From the NCBI GenBank assembly GCA_963846715.1, contig CAWJXA010000004.1:330740-394739 (forward strand): a stretch of DNA of 64,000 nucleotides, written 5' to 3'. Below are positions 50,686-60,955 of the stretch, piece after piece. Within the stretch, counting starts at the first letter, position 1; the number at the start of each line of letters is the position of its first letter. The DNA is from Bog-257 sp963846715. GTDB taxonomy: Bacteria > Acidobacteriota > Terriglobia > Terriglobales > Acidobacteriaceae. Position numbers and translations under genes: made by a program. The notes under the pieces were generated by a model. That model was not told the origin of the DNA, ran no database searches, and saw only the letters and a list, made by a program, of their open reading frames with translations.

Positions 50686-52152
50686 ATGAACACAAGCGCC
50701 ATTGTTGCGGCGGTACTCGCAGCTGCTGACCGCTACGCGGACCGCATCGCGCTGGTTGGCGGCGACGAAAAGATTTCCTATGCTGAGCTCGTCCGCCGCA
50801 TGCAATCGGCCGCAGCCCACATCGGGGAGCACTCGTCGGGCGAGAACGTCGGAATATTCCTCTCCAACTCCATTCATTTCCCCCCACATGTTCTAGGCGC
50901 ATTGTGGGCCGGTAAGACGGTAGCTGTTCTGCCTACGCTGGCTCCTGCTCCGCTATTAAGACTCATGTTTGCCGAGGCTCAACTGACCACGGTCTTCACA
51001 TCGGAAGACCTGGTTCCGCGATTGGCAGAGGCGGGCGTGCCGCATATCGTTATCGATCCCACTTATCGTCCGGCGAAGGACTTTGCACCGCAAAAACGTT
51101 CGCATGACGCAGCGGTGCTGCTTTACACATCGGGGACGACTGGGCGGCCGAAGGCGGTGGCGTTGAGTGAGCAAAACATTATCTCCAATGCCGAGGGATG
51201 CAAGGACGCTACTGGCTTCGACGATCGTCAGGTGATGCTGGCGATTCTTCCGCTCTTTCACGCCTACGGTTTGACCGTGACCAACCTTTTGCCGCTCATG
51301 ACGGGCTCAACCGTTGTGGTGCTGGAGCGGTTCATGCCGCGCACGGTGCTCAGCGCGATCGAGCGCCACCGCGTGACTTGCCTGGTCGCGGTGCCGAGCC
51401 AGTACCGCTTGCTGGCGATTGATCCCACGCCGTGCGATGCCAGTTCTTTGTGGTTGTGCATCGCCGGGGCAGAACGCCTGCCGGAGACGACGGAACGCGA
51501 GTTCACGGAACGCTTCGGACATCCCATTCTGCCGGGCTACGGCGCCACTGAGGTTGCGCCCGTCATCTCGCTGAACATCCCTACATCAAACCGTCCGGCT
51601 AGCGTCGGCCGTCCCCTGCCGAATCTGACGGTCACCATCCGCAGCGACGATGACACGATCTGCCCGGGCGGCGAGATTGGCGAGGTCTGCGTCGAAGGAC
51701 CGAGTGTCATGCTAGGGTATCTGAACGATGCGGAAGCGACGGCACGCAAGATACGCAATCGCGTCCTTCATACAGGGGACAAAGGCTTCTTCGATGCCGA
51801 AGGCTACCTTTATTTGTCCGGCCGCTCCGACGAAATGGTGAAGGTCGGTGGCGAAAAGGTCTATCCCGCTGAGGTGGAAAACGCGCTGGAACGGATCGCA
51901 GGAGTTGAGGAGGTCGCAGTCATAGCTTTGCCAGATCAGAAACACGGAGCCCGGCTGCACGCCTTTGTGCAGAAAAAGGAGGGAAGTGGGCTTGATGAAA
52001 GCACACTGCGGGCCGCCTGTCGCGAGTCCCTGGAGCAATATAAGGTCCCGCGCTCCTTCACGTTCGTGGAGAGCCTGCCACGCACTATCACAGGCAAGAC
52101 GGACAAGCGCAGCTTGACGGCTTCGGCTGGCAGTAGAATTATTGAGTCATGA
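50686..52152 (+). CDS. AMP-forming acyl-CoA synthetase/ligase
   Basis: 488 residues, at the short end for the family. Adenylation motifs: LLYTSGTTGRPKAVALS (phosphate-binding loop), YGATEVAPVISL, and the core GDKGFFDAEGYLYLSGR then DEMVKVGGEKVYPAEVE; the catalytic Lys is in GKTDKRSL at the C-terminus. It activates a carboxylic acid to acyl-AMP, then acyl-CoA. Chain length is not decided from sequence. The 3' end overlaps a small zinc-ribbon gene by four bases (ATGA). Upstream of the thiolase/crotonase genes by some 3 kb, which fits a fatty-acid or branched-acid role. Confidence 0.9.
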   Translation: MNTSAIVAAVLAAADRYADRIALVGGDEKISYAELVRRMQSAAAHIGEHSSGENVGIFLSNSIHFPPHVLGALWAGKTVAVLPTLAPAPLLRLMFAEAQLTTVFTSEDLVPRLAEAGVPHIVIDPTYRPAKDFAPQKRSHDAAVLLYTSGTTGRPKAVALSEQNIISNAEGCKDATGFDDRQVMLAILPLFHAYGLTVTNLLPLMTGSTVVVLERFMPRTVLSAIERHRVTCLVAVPSQYRLLAIDPTPCDASSLWLCIAGAERLPETTEREFTERFGHPILPGYGATEVAPVISLNIPTSNRPASVGRPLPNLTVTIRSDDDTICPGGEIGEVCVEGPSVMLGYLNDAEATARKIRNRVLHTGDKGFFDAEGYLYLSGRSDEMVKVGGEKVYPAEVENALERIAGVEEVAVIALPDQKHGARLHAFVQKKEGSGLDESTLRAACRESLEQYKVPRSFTFVESLPRTITGKTDKRSLTASAGSRIIES

Positions 52153-52385
52153 AGCCCCGCCAAGTGCCAACCTGCCCGCGGTGCAATAGCAATGAGGACG
52201 TCAAGAAGATAGCCTACGGCCGACTGCCGTCAGACCGGCCCTCGGATTTGGCGCCGGATGGGTACATACTCGGCGGATGCTGCATTCGCCCCGACAGTCC
52301 CGAATGGTACTGCGATGTGTGCGAAGAGACCTTTGGCATTTGGCATGAGTCCTGGGGTGAAGCGCTGAGCGAAAGCATCCACTAA
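52149..52385 (+). CDS. Small zinc-ribbon-like protein
   Basis: 78 residues. Two CxxC pairs (CPRCN at 9-13 and CDVCEE around 55-60) and a lone Cys pair (GGCCIRPD) could bind zinc. Overlaps the ligase stop in ATGA, so it is translationally coupled. Similar short proteins with a C-terminal ESWGEALSES segment occur in other bacteria without known role. Function not assigned. Confidence 0.65.
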   Translation: MKPRQVPTCPRCNSNEDVKKIAYGRLPSDRPSDLAPDGYILGGCCIRPDSPEWYCDVCEETFGIWHESWGEALSESIH

Positions 52386-52405
52386 CCTGACCTTGCTACC
52401 CGCTC

Positions 52406-52846
52406 CTATAATGAGGCGATTTTCGCCAGACGGGCCCTTCGCTGCTGCCATTCCGCCGTTGCGAAGATTCGCGGCCCTACCTCGATCAGCCGCGGCAGCA
52501 TCTGGAAAACCGAAATCGGCGTCCATTGCATTCCCTGACGAGTGCGATAACCTCGCCGATTGAGCTCCTCCGCAATGACGGAATAAGGCCCATCCTGGAT
52601 GGTCAACTCCATCATCAGAAACAGGATTTCCCGCTCCGTCGGGTTTTCTTCCAGACGCGCAGGATCGCTTGCCACCTGCAAGCCAAACGGAACTTCTGCG
52701 GCGGCTTGAGCCTCAGCCTGATCCTCGGGGATTTCGCGCTCCCACTCGACCGCTACCATCTTCCAGCCCTGTTCGGCCTTCTGTGCCAGGTCCTTCTGAT
52801 CAAATGAAGCTGGCACTTCCTGACGAATGCGCTCAATCTTTGCCAT
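52406..52846 (-). CDS. Recombinase-domain-like protein
   Basis: 146 residues. The last 80 residues match the helical domain that follows the catalytic part of large serine recombinases: FLMMELTIQDGPYSVIAEEL, NRRGYRTRQGMQWTPISVFQ and MLPRLIEVG. The catalytic resolvase domain (Ser nucleophile) is absent, so it cannot recombine alone. The N-terminal half is acidic and helical. It could be a regulator derived from a recombinase. Cytoplasmic, single gene. Confidence 0.6.
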   Translation of the reverse strand: MAKIERIRQEVPASFDQKDLAQKAEQGWKMVAVEWEREIPEDQAEAQAAAEVPFGLQVASDPARLEENPTEREILFLMMELTIQDGPYSVIAEELNRRGYRTRQGMQWTPISVFQMLPRLIEVGPRIFATAEWQQRRARLAKIASL

Positions 52847-52996
52847 AAATGCCCCGAATCTCCGAAGGAAAGTTGGCCTAAGCTCAGCACGCTACATTCC
52901 AGTGGCCAAATCGGGCGGTGGCAAGTCTTGAAAAATAAAGGCCTAGATAGACCACGGGCGCAAGAACGCGGGCGGCGGCGTCCGAATTCAGGATTA

Positions 52997-53016
52997 CCTG
53001 TCCGCGAACGGACAGG
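52997..53016. repeat. Perfect hairpin CCTGTCCG-CGAA-CGGACAGG
   Basis: 8-bp perfect stem with CGAA loop, upstream of the thiolase gene by 120 bases. It could be a dyad operator (TGTCCG/CGGACA) or a small transcript hairpin. Confidence 0.5.
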
Positions 53017-53082
53017 GACGGTTGTCGCGCTTACTACTTCTTGTACGGTGAGGGGGCGTTTGCGGAGCCTGTTCAACCACTG

Positions 53083-53099
53083 CTAAACTTAAAGTTTAG
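53083..53099. promoter_or_regulatory. Putative operator upstream of the thiolase gene
   Basis: CTAAACTT-A-AAGTTTAG, an 8-1-8 perfect inverted repeat 34 bases before the thiolase ATG. It is the kind of dyad bound by TetR- or GntR-type regulators of fatty-acid metabolism (FadR/PsrA-like); the binder is unknown. Confidence 0.55.
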
Positions 53100-53133
53100 G
53101 TAAGCTTCTTCGCCTTCACCTTCCTCACTATCT

Positions 53134-54336
53134 ATGTCGAAAACAACTGATATTGCAATCGTCAACGGGGCCCGCACGCCCATGGGCCGCTACTGCGGCA
53201 AACTGCGCGACTTCACCGCCATGGATCTGGGCGCAATCGCGGCGACGGAAGCTATGAAGCGCTCCGGAGTCGAACCGGGCGAAATCGAGCACGTGGTCAT
53301 GGGCAATGCACAGCAGACCTCGGGAGATGCGCTCTACGGAGCGCGCCACGTGGGGCTAAAGGCCGGTATTCCCATCGAAGTGCCGGCGTTAACCGTGAAC
53401 CGGCTATGCGGATCGGGAATGCAGTCGGTGGTGAGTGCTGCGCAAATGATTCAGCTCGGCGAGTCGAAGATGGCGCTGGCGGGTGGCATGGAATCCATGT
53501 CGCAAGCGCCACACGTGATTCGCGGCATGCGATGGGGCGTTGGATTGGGCGAAGGCAAGCTGGAAGACTCGCTCATGGTGGCGTTGCTCGACACCTATTG
53601 CGGTCTCTATATGGCAAACACCGCTGAGCTCTATGCCAGCCAGCAGGGCGTTACCCGCGAGATGCAGGACGAGTTTGCTTTGCGTTCGCAGAAGCTGGCT
53701 GACGACGCCTCCAAAGCTGGACGCTTGCGGGAAGAAATTACTCCAGTGCCGCTGCGCAACCGCAAAGGCGAGCCGACTGGAGAGATGTTCAGCGAAGACG
53801 ACCATCGCCGGCCCGAGACAACCATGGAGAGCCTCGCTAAGTTAAAGCCTGCGTTCGGGAAGAACGGCTCGGTCACTGCGGGAAATGCCAGCGGAATTGT
53901 AGATGGTGGCGCAGCCGTGGTCGTGATGCCACTCGACGAAGCGCAGAAGCGGGACCTGAAGCCAATGGCCCGCATTGTGAGTTGGGGCATTGTGGGAGTC
54001 GATCCTAAGATTATGGGTGCGGGGCCGGTTCCGGCTACTCGAATCGCGCTGAAGAAGGCCGGACTCAAGCTCGACGACATCGATCTGGTCGAGGTGAATG
54101 AAGCCTTCGCGGCGCAATATCTTGCCGTCGAGAAGGAGTTGGGGCTGGACCGCAGCAAGGTCAACGTCAACGGCGGCGCCATCGCGCTGGGGCATCCACT
54201 GGGTGCAACCGGAACACGGTTGCTGATCACGCTGATGAATGAGCTTCGCCGCCGCAACGGCAGGTATGGGTTATCGACGGCGTGCATTGGTGGCGGGCAA
54301 GGCATCGCTGTGATCGTCGAGAACCTGCAGCGTTGA
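53134..54336 (+). CDS. Acetyl-CoA acetyltransferase (thiolase)
   Basis: 400 residues, normal for a thiolase II. Active-site Cys92 in NRLCGSGMQSVV, the substrate region VEVNEAFAAQYLAVEKELG, the His in GGAIALGHPLGATGTR and the Cys of CIGGGQGIA near the C-terminus. It condenses two acetyl-CoA molecules to acetoacetyl-CoA or cleaves 3-oxoacyl-CoA. It heads a set with hydroxyacyl-CoA dehydrogenase and crotonase genes downstream, so the module runs acetyl-CoA to crotonyl-CoA, or the reverse. A dyad operator lies upstream. Confidence 0.95.
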   Translation: MSKTTDIAIVNGARTPMGRYCGKLRDFTAMDLGAIAATEAMKRSGVEPGEIEHVVMGNAQQTSGDALYGARHVGLKAGIPIEVPALTVNRLCGSGMQSVVSAAQMIQLGESKMALAGGMESMSQAPHVIRGMRWGVGLGEGKLEDSLMVALLDTYCGLYMANTAELYASQQGVTREMQDEFALRSQKLADDASKAGRLREEITPVPLRNRKGEPTGEMFSEDDHRRPETTMESLAKLKPAFGKNGSVTAGNASGIVDGGAAVVVMPLDEAQKRDLKPMARIVSWGIVGVDPKIMGAGPVPATRIALKKAGLKLDDIDLVEVNEAFAAQYLAVEKELGLDRSKVNVNGGAIALGHPLGATGTRLLITLMNELRRRNGRYGLSTACIGGGQGIAVIVENLQR

Positions 54337-54399
54337 ACTGGAGAGGAGCGGGACGGTGCGCTTGCAGCGAACACCATCCGGAACAAGAGGAGCAGGAAA

Positions 54400-54906
54400 G
54401 TGACGAAAGAAGAACAGGCTCTCCACAAAATTGTTGAGCAACTCGAGTCGGCCTGGAACCGCGGAGATAGCGTCGCATGGGCCGACCTCTTCGTGGAAGA
54501 CGCTGACTTCGTCCACATTCTCGGTGGGCACTTTACTGGGCGTACCAGCATCGAGCGCGGGCATCGCACCATCTTTGACACGATCTACAAAGGGAGCACC
54601 AACAAGTTTGTAGTGGAGAAGGTGCGGCTCGTGGGCGACCACGTCGCCATCGTCTTTGTGTTTGCGACGCTCAGGTTGACGACGCCTGGAATGCCGCCAC
54701 AGCTGAATGCCCGCCCGACGATGGTCCTGGAGCGTCGCGACGGCGACTGGAAGATTGTGGCCTTCCAGAATACGCTGATTACACCTGAGGGCGCGCCGGT
54801 TGACAGAGACGCGGTTGCTGATCAACACCCCATCAAGGGACTAGCCAAGGCGTTGGGCGATGTGCTTGGCAAAAACGCAACGGCGGGAGCGGACTCCGGC
54901 GAATGA
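54400..54906 (+). CDS. SgcJ/EcaC-type SnoaL-like protein, copy A
   Basis: 168 residues from GTG 54400 with GAGGAGCAGG upstream. A SnoaL-like cone fold: LHKIVEQLESAWNRGD, ADLFVEDADFVHILGGHFTG, RTSIERGHRTIFDTIYKGS, and VFATLRLTTPGMP. Members of this family (SgcJ/EcaC, DUF4440) are small proteins of uncertain activity, often with steroid-isomerase-like folds. The C-terminal 40 residues (DRDAVADQHPIKGLAKALGD) are additional. The stop overlaps the ATG of copy B in ATGA. Confidence 0.8.
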   Translation: MTKEEQALHKIVEQLESAWNRGDSVAWADLFVEDADFVHILGGHFTGRTSIERGHRTIFDTIYKGSTNKFVVEKVRLVGDHVAIVFVFATLRLTTPGMPPQLNARPTMVLERRDGDWKIVAFQNTLITPEGAPVDRDAVADQHPIKGLAKALGDVLGKNATAGADSGE

Positions 54907-55319
54907 CTAGCGACGAAAAAGCGCTGCACGGGACCGTGTATCAGTTGGAAGCGGCTTGGAACGCAGCCGACGGGGCGAGTTTCGCCGCACTCTTTGCGGA
55001 AGATGCCGACTTCATCCACATTCTTGGAGGCTATTACAGCGGTCGCGCGGCCATTCAAGCCGGACATCGCATGATTTTCGGAACGATCTACAAAGGCAGC
55101 ACGGTGCGGTACAGCGTGGAGAAGATTAAGTTTGTCCGGCCCGATGTCGCGATCGTTTCTCTTCGTCAGTTTCTGCAATTTTCCGAGGGTGGTGCTTCGG
55201 GCAGCCTTGAAGCGCGACCGACGATCGTTGCCGAAAAACGCGACGACCGATGGCAGATTGTAAACCTGCAAAATACCAGGATCACGGAAGCGGGAACGAC
55301 GTCCAAAGCTAATTTATAG
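54903..55319 (+). CDS. SgcJ/EcaC-type SnoaL-like protein, copy B
   Basis: 138 residues. Same fold as copy A and clearly a tandem paralogue: LHGTVYQLEAAWNAADG, AALFAEDADFIHILGGYYSG, RAAIQAGHRMIFGTIYKGS. It lacks the long C-terminal tail of copy A. Translation is coupled to copy A by a 4-base overlap. The pair lies between thiolase and the hydroxyacyl-CoA dehydrogenase genes, so an acyl-CoA- or polyketide-related role is possible but unproven. Confidence 0.8.
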   Translation: MTSDEKALHGTVYQLEAAWNAADGASFAALFAEDADFIHILGGYYSGRAAIQAGHRMIFGTIYKGSTVRYSVEKIKFVRPDVAIVSLRQFLQFSEGGASGSLEARPTIVAEKRDDRWQIVNLQNTRITEAGTTSKANL

Positions 55320-55359
55320 ATCGTTAAACATATTGATTCGCTAAGAGGAAGACGCATAC

Positions 55360-56257
55360 ATGGATATCAATAGAGTTGGAGTACTTGGTTGTGGGTTGAT
55401 GGGTTCGGGTATAGCGCAAGTGGCAGCCACTTCTGGCTGCGACGTGGTGGTGCTCGAACAGGACCAGAAGTTTCTCGACAAGGGCTTTGCCGGGATTGAG
55501 AAGTCTCTGTCACGGTTGGTGGAGCGCGGTCCGGAGAAGAGCGGCTTGACCGCTGAACAAAAGAGCCAAACCCAGTCGCGCCTGAAGGGCACCACCAACA
55601 TGCAGGACCTCGCCGACTGCGATATCGTCATCGAGGCCATCATCGAAAACGTCGACGAGAAGCGCAAGACGTACGCGCAACTTGATGCAATCGTCAAGAA
55701 AGATGCCATCTTCGCAACTAACACATCGTCGATCTCGGTCACAGAGTTGATGACTGCCACCAAGCGCCCGGAGCGCTTCATTGGGCTACACTTCTTTAAT
55801 CCTGTACCGATGATGAAGCTGGTGGAGGTAGTGAGGACGATCGCCACTGCCGACGACGTGTACGAGAGCGCGGTCGCTTTCGGCAAGAAGGTGGGCAAGG
55901 TCCCGGTGCGCACCGTGGATAAGCCGGGCTTCATCGTGAACCGCCTGCTGGTGCCCTATTTGCTGGACGCGATTCGCGCCTACGAGGAAGGCGTTGGCTC
56001 CATCACCGATATTGATGAAGCTATGAAGCTGGGTTGCGGCTACCCGATGGGGCCGTTCACGCTGCTCGACTTCGTTGGCCTCGATACCACCTACTACATC
56101 ACGCACGTGATGTTCGACGAATTCAAGGAGCGTCGCTTCGCCGCGCCGCGGACTGCTGAAGCGGTTGGTGCTGGCGGGTTGGTACGGACGGAAGTCAGGC
56201 AAAGGCTTCTACGATTACACCGACCCGAAGAATCCGGTGCCGGGAAAGTTTGTATAG
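55360..56257 (+). pseudogene. hbd: 3-hydroxybutyryl-CoA dehydrogenase, frameshifted near its 3' end
   Basis: Would be about 298 residues. Rossmann site GVLGCGLMGSGIAQ (7-20), catalytic His in GLHFFNPVPMMK (about 141), and the C-terminal dimerisation domain (DKPGFIVNRLLVPYLLDAI, YPMGPFTLLDFVGLD). After FAAPR at about 56151 one extra base appears; in the corrected frame it reads LLKRLVLAGWYGRKSGKGF and ends ...PGKFV at 56257. Uncorrected, the frame runs on into the next gene. Oxidises (S)-3-hydroxybutyryl-CoA with NAD. It may be a real inactivating change, or an assembly error (see findings). Confidence 0.85.
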
Positions 56258-56268
56258 AGGAAACTCGA

Positions 56269-56819
56269 ATGCCGGGGATCGCGATTTTAGGCTGGGGATC
56301 CTTAGTTTGGGATCTTCGCGGACTACCGATTATCGGAAAATGGGAAAGGGATGGTCCTTCCCTGCCTTTAGAGTTTTCCAGGGTCTCGAGTGATGGCCGG
56401 CTCACTCTAGTGATTGATCGCAACGATGGCGTCCAAGTTGCCTCTCTTTACGCCGTAAGCGCCCGTACCGCCTATGCCGACGCTGTTTGCGATCTTCGAC
56501 ACAGGGAGGCACCAATGACAACAAGATTGGGATTGTGCAAACAAGAGATGGGGTGTTCCACTCACGAGATGAGAATGTAGGGAATACGATAAGGGAGTGG
56601 GGAGCGCGCCACAACTTTGATGTAGTAATTTGGACCGATTTACCCCCCAACTTCGAAGATAAAATCCGAGAACCGTTCAGCTTGGAACGGGCTTCCAGAT
56701 ATCTGGAAGCCTTATCTGGAGCATGTCGCTTCAATGCGCGCGAGTACTTCTACAAAACGCCTGATCAGATTCAAACGCCGTTACGTCAACGGATGAAGGA
56801 CTGGGTTAGCGAAACTACC
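56269..56819 (+). pseudogene. GWGSLVWD-motif protein, frameshifted
   Basis: ATG 56269, after GAGGAAA. The N-terminus (MPGIAILGWGSLVWDLRGLP, VSSDGRLTLVIDRNDGVQVA) opens with a GWGSL motif like that of gamma-glutamylcyclotransferase-like folds. At about 56509 one base is missing (GGAGG(G)C); the -1 frame continues through IGIVQTRDGVFHSRD and VVIWTDLPPNFEDKIREPFS to ...PLRQRMKDWVSETT. Joined length is about 184 residues. No stop is found before the crotonase ATG in that frame, so a second small shift near 56809 (where TAG lies in another frame) may also exist. Function unknown. Confidence 0.6.
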
Positions 56820-57605
56820 ATGACCGACTTCCAAAACATTAGGTTCGAAAAGAAAAACCAGATCGCCTACATCACCATCGACCGGCCAAAGGTGCTCAAC
56901 GCCCTCAACATGGCCACCATGCAAGAGCTAAAGACTGTCTTCGCCAGCGTGAAAGACGATGCCGGCATCCGCGTGGTCATTCTGACCGGCGCAGGCGAGA
57001 AAGCGTTCGTCGCCGGTGCCGACATCGGCGAGCTTTCGCAGCAAACGCCGGTGTCAGCCAAGGAGTACACGCATCGCGGACAGGCGATCGTGGATGCCAT
57101 TGAGAATCTCGGAAAACCGGTCATCGCCTGCATTAACGGCTTCGCGCTCGGCGGCGGCTGCGAGTTGGCGATGGCCTGCACTATGCGCCTGGCGAGCGAC
57201 AACGCTAAGCTAGGCCAGCCCGAGGTGAAGCTTGGACTGATTCCCGGCTACGGCGGTACACAGCGGTTGTCGCGACTGGTGGGCAAAGGACTGGCGATGC
57301 AGCAGATCCTGACTGGCGAGATGATCACGGCGCAGGAAGCTTATCGCATTGGTCTGGTGAACGAGGTTGTGCCGCAGGCTGAGCTGATCGCGCGCGCTGA
57401 AGCCATCGCCGCCAAGATCATCGCCAATGCGCCGCTGGCCATCCAGTACGCCATGGAGGCAGTGAATCGAGGCTTCGACCTGACGCTGGCTGATGGCCTG
57501 TTTCTCGAAGCTACCCTGTTCGCGGTCTGCTGTTCCTCCGAAGACAAGAACGAAGGTACCCGCGCCTTCCTGGAGAAGCGGCCAGCGCAATTCAAAGGGA
57601 AGTGA
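56820..57605 (+). CDS. Enoyl-CoA hydratase/crotonase
   Basis: 261 residues from ATG 56820, the normal crotonase length. Hydratase pattern: IDRPKVLNALNMATMQEL, the oxyanion-hole region AFVAGADIGEL, then GFALGGGCELAMACTMR with catalytic Glu (GGGCELA), and EVKLGLIPGYGGTQRL with the second Glu. It adds water to crotonyl-CoA, working with the dehydrogenase and thiolase upstream. The reading frame upstream of the ATG is open into the preceding frameshifted gene, so a fused product is possible. The start at MTDFQNIRF agrees with the family. Confidence 0.94.
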   Translation: MTDFQNIRFEKKNQIAYITIDRPKVLNALNMATMQELKTVFASVKDDAGIRVVILTGAGEKAFVAGADIGELSQQTPVSAKEYTHRGQAIVDAIENLGKPVIACINGFALGGGCELAMACTMRLASDNAKLGQPEVKLGLIPGYGGTQRLSRLVGKGLAMQQILTGEMITAQEAYRIGLVNEVVPQAELIARAEAIAAKIIANAPLAIQYAMEAVNRGFDLTLADGLFLEATLFAVCCSSEDKNEGTRAFLEKRPAQFKGK

Positions 57606-57617
57606 GTTAGCGCCGCG

Positions 57618-58214
57618 CTACTTCGCGGGCACGATTACGGCCTGAGCACTCTTGGGGTGCGCCACCCTCGCTTGGCCGGTAAATCCGACGCCCAACTTAT
57701 CTTTGGTCAACCGGAAAGATTCATTTCGTAACAACACCGGGGCAGCAGCGCTGGTCAGCTTGTAGACGCGGCCGGAGAAGCAGCGTGTCGGGGAATTGTC
57801 GCCCGCGCTGTCACAAGCCGGAAGGATGGAAAGGCGATCATCGGCGACTCGTACACCCTCGGTGAAAGCCTTGATGGTTTTCCACTTTGTCTTACAGTTC
57901 TGAGTAGCGACGAAGTGGACGTAGGTGTTGGAGCCACTGTACGTGACGACGACCAAGAACGGAACCTCGGTAGAAGCATAGACTGCCGTTACCAGCGAGA
58001 CATCCGCCTCGCAGGACTTGCCCGCGGAGGAAATAGTTAGTGGACCTTGCCAGGCAGTGGGCTTCTCCGCATTGTTAGGTTCCGCGAGACGGAAGCTGTG
58101 ATCACCGAAGGTAATAGCGTTGGCAGCGGTGAAGACGAGTTGCTGAAACCCTCCGCCCGGTTGCTGCGGAGCAACGAAGAGCAAAGAGTACAACAGCACG
58201 CCGAGCAGCGTCAT
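57618..58214 (-). CDS. Secreted candidate immunity protein of the Tae1-like effector
   Basis: 198 residues. An N-terminal hydrophobic leader (MTLLGVLLYSLLFVA) suggests export to the periplasm, where Tai1-type immunity proteins act. The ATG overlaps the upstream amidase stop in ATGA (58211-58214), so the two are translationally coupled. Three cysteines (SAGKSCEAD, ATQNCKTKW, ILPACDSAGDNSPTRCFSG) could form disulfides. A weak resemblance to Tsi1/Tai1 is seen around DDRLSILPACDSAG...RCFSGRVYKL, but no domain is diagnostic. Immunity is inferred from position, size and export. Confidence 0.6.
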   Translation of the reverse strand: MTLLGVLLYSLLFVAPQQPGGGFQQLVFTAANAITFGDHSFRLAEPNNAEKPTAWQGPLTISSAGKSCEADVSLVTAVYASTEVPFLVVVTYSGSNTYVHFVATQNCKTKWKTIKAFTEGVRVADDRLSILPACDSAGDNSPTRCFSGRVYKLTSAAAPVLLRNESFRLTKDKLGVGFTGQARVAHPKSAQAVIVPAK

Positions 58215-58633
58215 TGTCCCGGGAGGGCGACGGAGGCGTAGATTACGTTATCGCGATCAGCCCGGTTCCACGCCCAGTTGATGGTGGTGTTCTTCATGCC
58301 CGTTCCGCCGAGACGTCCCCAGTAGCCGGTAGGATATTTACCCTGCGACACCGGACCGGTGACGACTACGACGACGTGGCCATGGGGGTCGGCCTGCAGG
58401 CCTCCTATCACAAATAAACCCTGATCGGCCTTACTCTTGGCATCAGCACCGTCGACCAGCTTGGTCCATGGCGCCTGCTGGATTTGGTTGACGATGTCGT
58501 TGGCCATGCCGGTAAGCGTGATCCCAAGATCGGTGGCGACGGCCTTCACAAAACCGCTGCAATCGTTGCTGTGCGCGCTGAAGCGTGCTTCGCACGAGTT
58601 AATGATGGTCTGCTGCGGAGTAACAGTCGGCAT
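58211..58633 (-). CDS. tae1: Tae1-type peptidoglycan amidase (T6SS effector family)
   Basis: 140 residues. Strong match in pattern to Pseudomonas Tse1/Tae1: IINSCEARFSAHSNDCSGFV with nucleophile Cys25, then AVATDLGITL, MANDIVNQIQQAPWTKLVDG, QGLFVIGGL, catalytic His86 in HGHVVVVV, then SGPV...KYP-like TGPVSQGKYPTGYWG, and WNRADRDNVIY near the end. Tae1 enzymes are NlpC/P60-type cysteine peptidases that cut the D-Glu/mDAP bond of peptidoglycan in competitor cells. No signal peptide, as expected for a T6SS-exported protein. TAAGGAG precedes the ATG. No T6SS gene is visible in the window. Confidence 0.9.
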   Translation of the reverse strand: MPTVTPQQTIINSCEARFSAHSNDCSGFVKAVATDLGITLTGMANDIVNQIQQAPWTKLVDGADAKSKADQGLFVIGGLQADPHGHVVVVVTGPVSQGKYPTGYWGRLGGTGMKNTTINWAWNRADRDNVIYASVALPGQ

Positions 58634-58798
58634 TATTTCTCCTTACAGCATGTGAAATGAAGTCGTTTGAATTTCTCCGTATTGTACCGCAAGAAATTAA
58701 GACAAGACCGGCTGGCGAAACTCTTGCGAAGCCTGAATGGTTTTGATTTGGTAAACAGCCTTTTTCCCACTAGCGCCGTGAGGGTGCGCGCAAAGGAA

Positions 58799-58823
58799 AG
58801 CCGGCCACTATTCGCGACCGGCT
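58799..58823 (-). terminator. Weak terminator-like stem-loop
   Basis: AGCCGG (58799-58804) pairs with CCGGCT (58818-58823) with a 13-base loop; TTCCTTT follows on the minus strand. It lies 27 bases after the radical SAM stop. Modest strength. Confidence 0.45.
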
Positions 58824-58849
58824 AGCGAATGCTTATTACAAAGGTGATT

Positions 58850-60955
<2,106 letters not shown>

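Noticed and set aside
58047..58241. Frames on the plus strand opposite the Tae1 pair
   Set aside because: Shadows of the two minus-strand genes, which have signals and family match.
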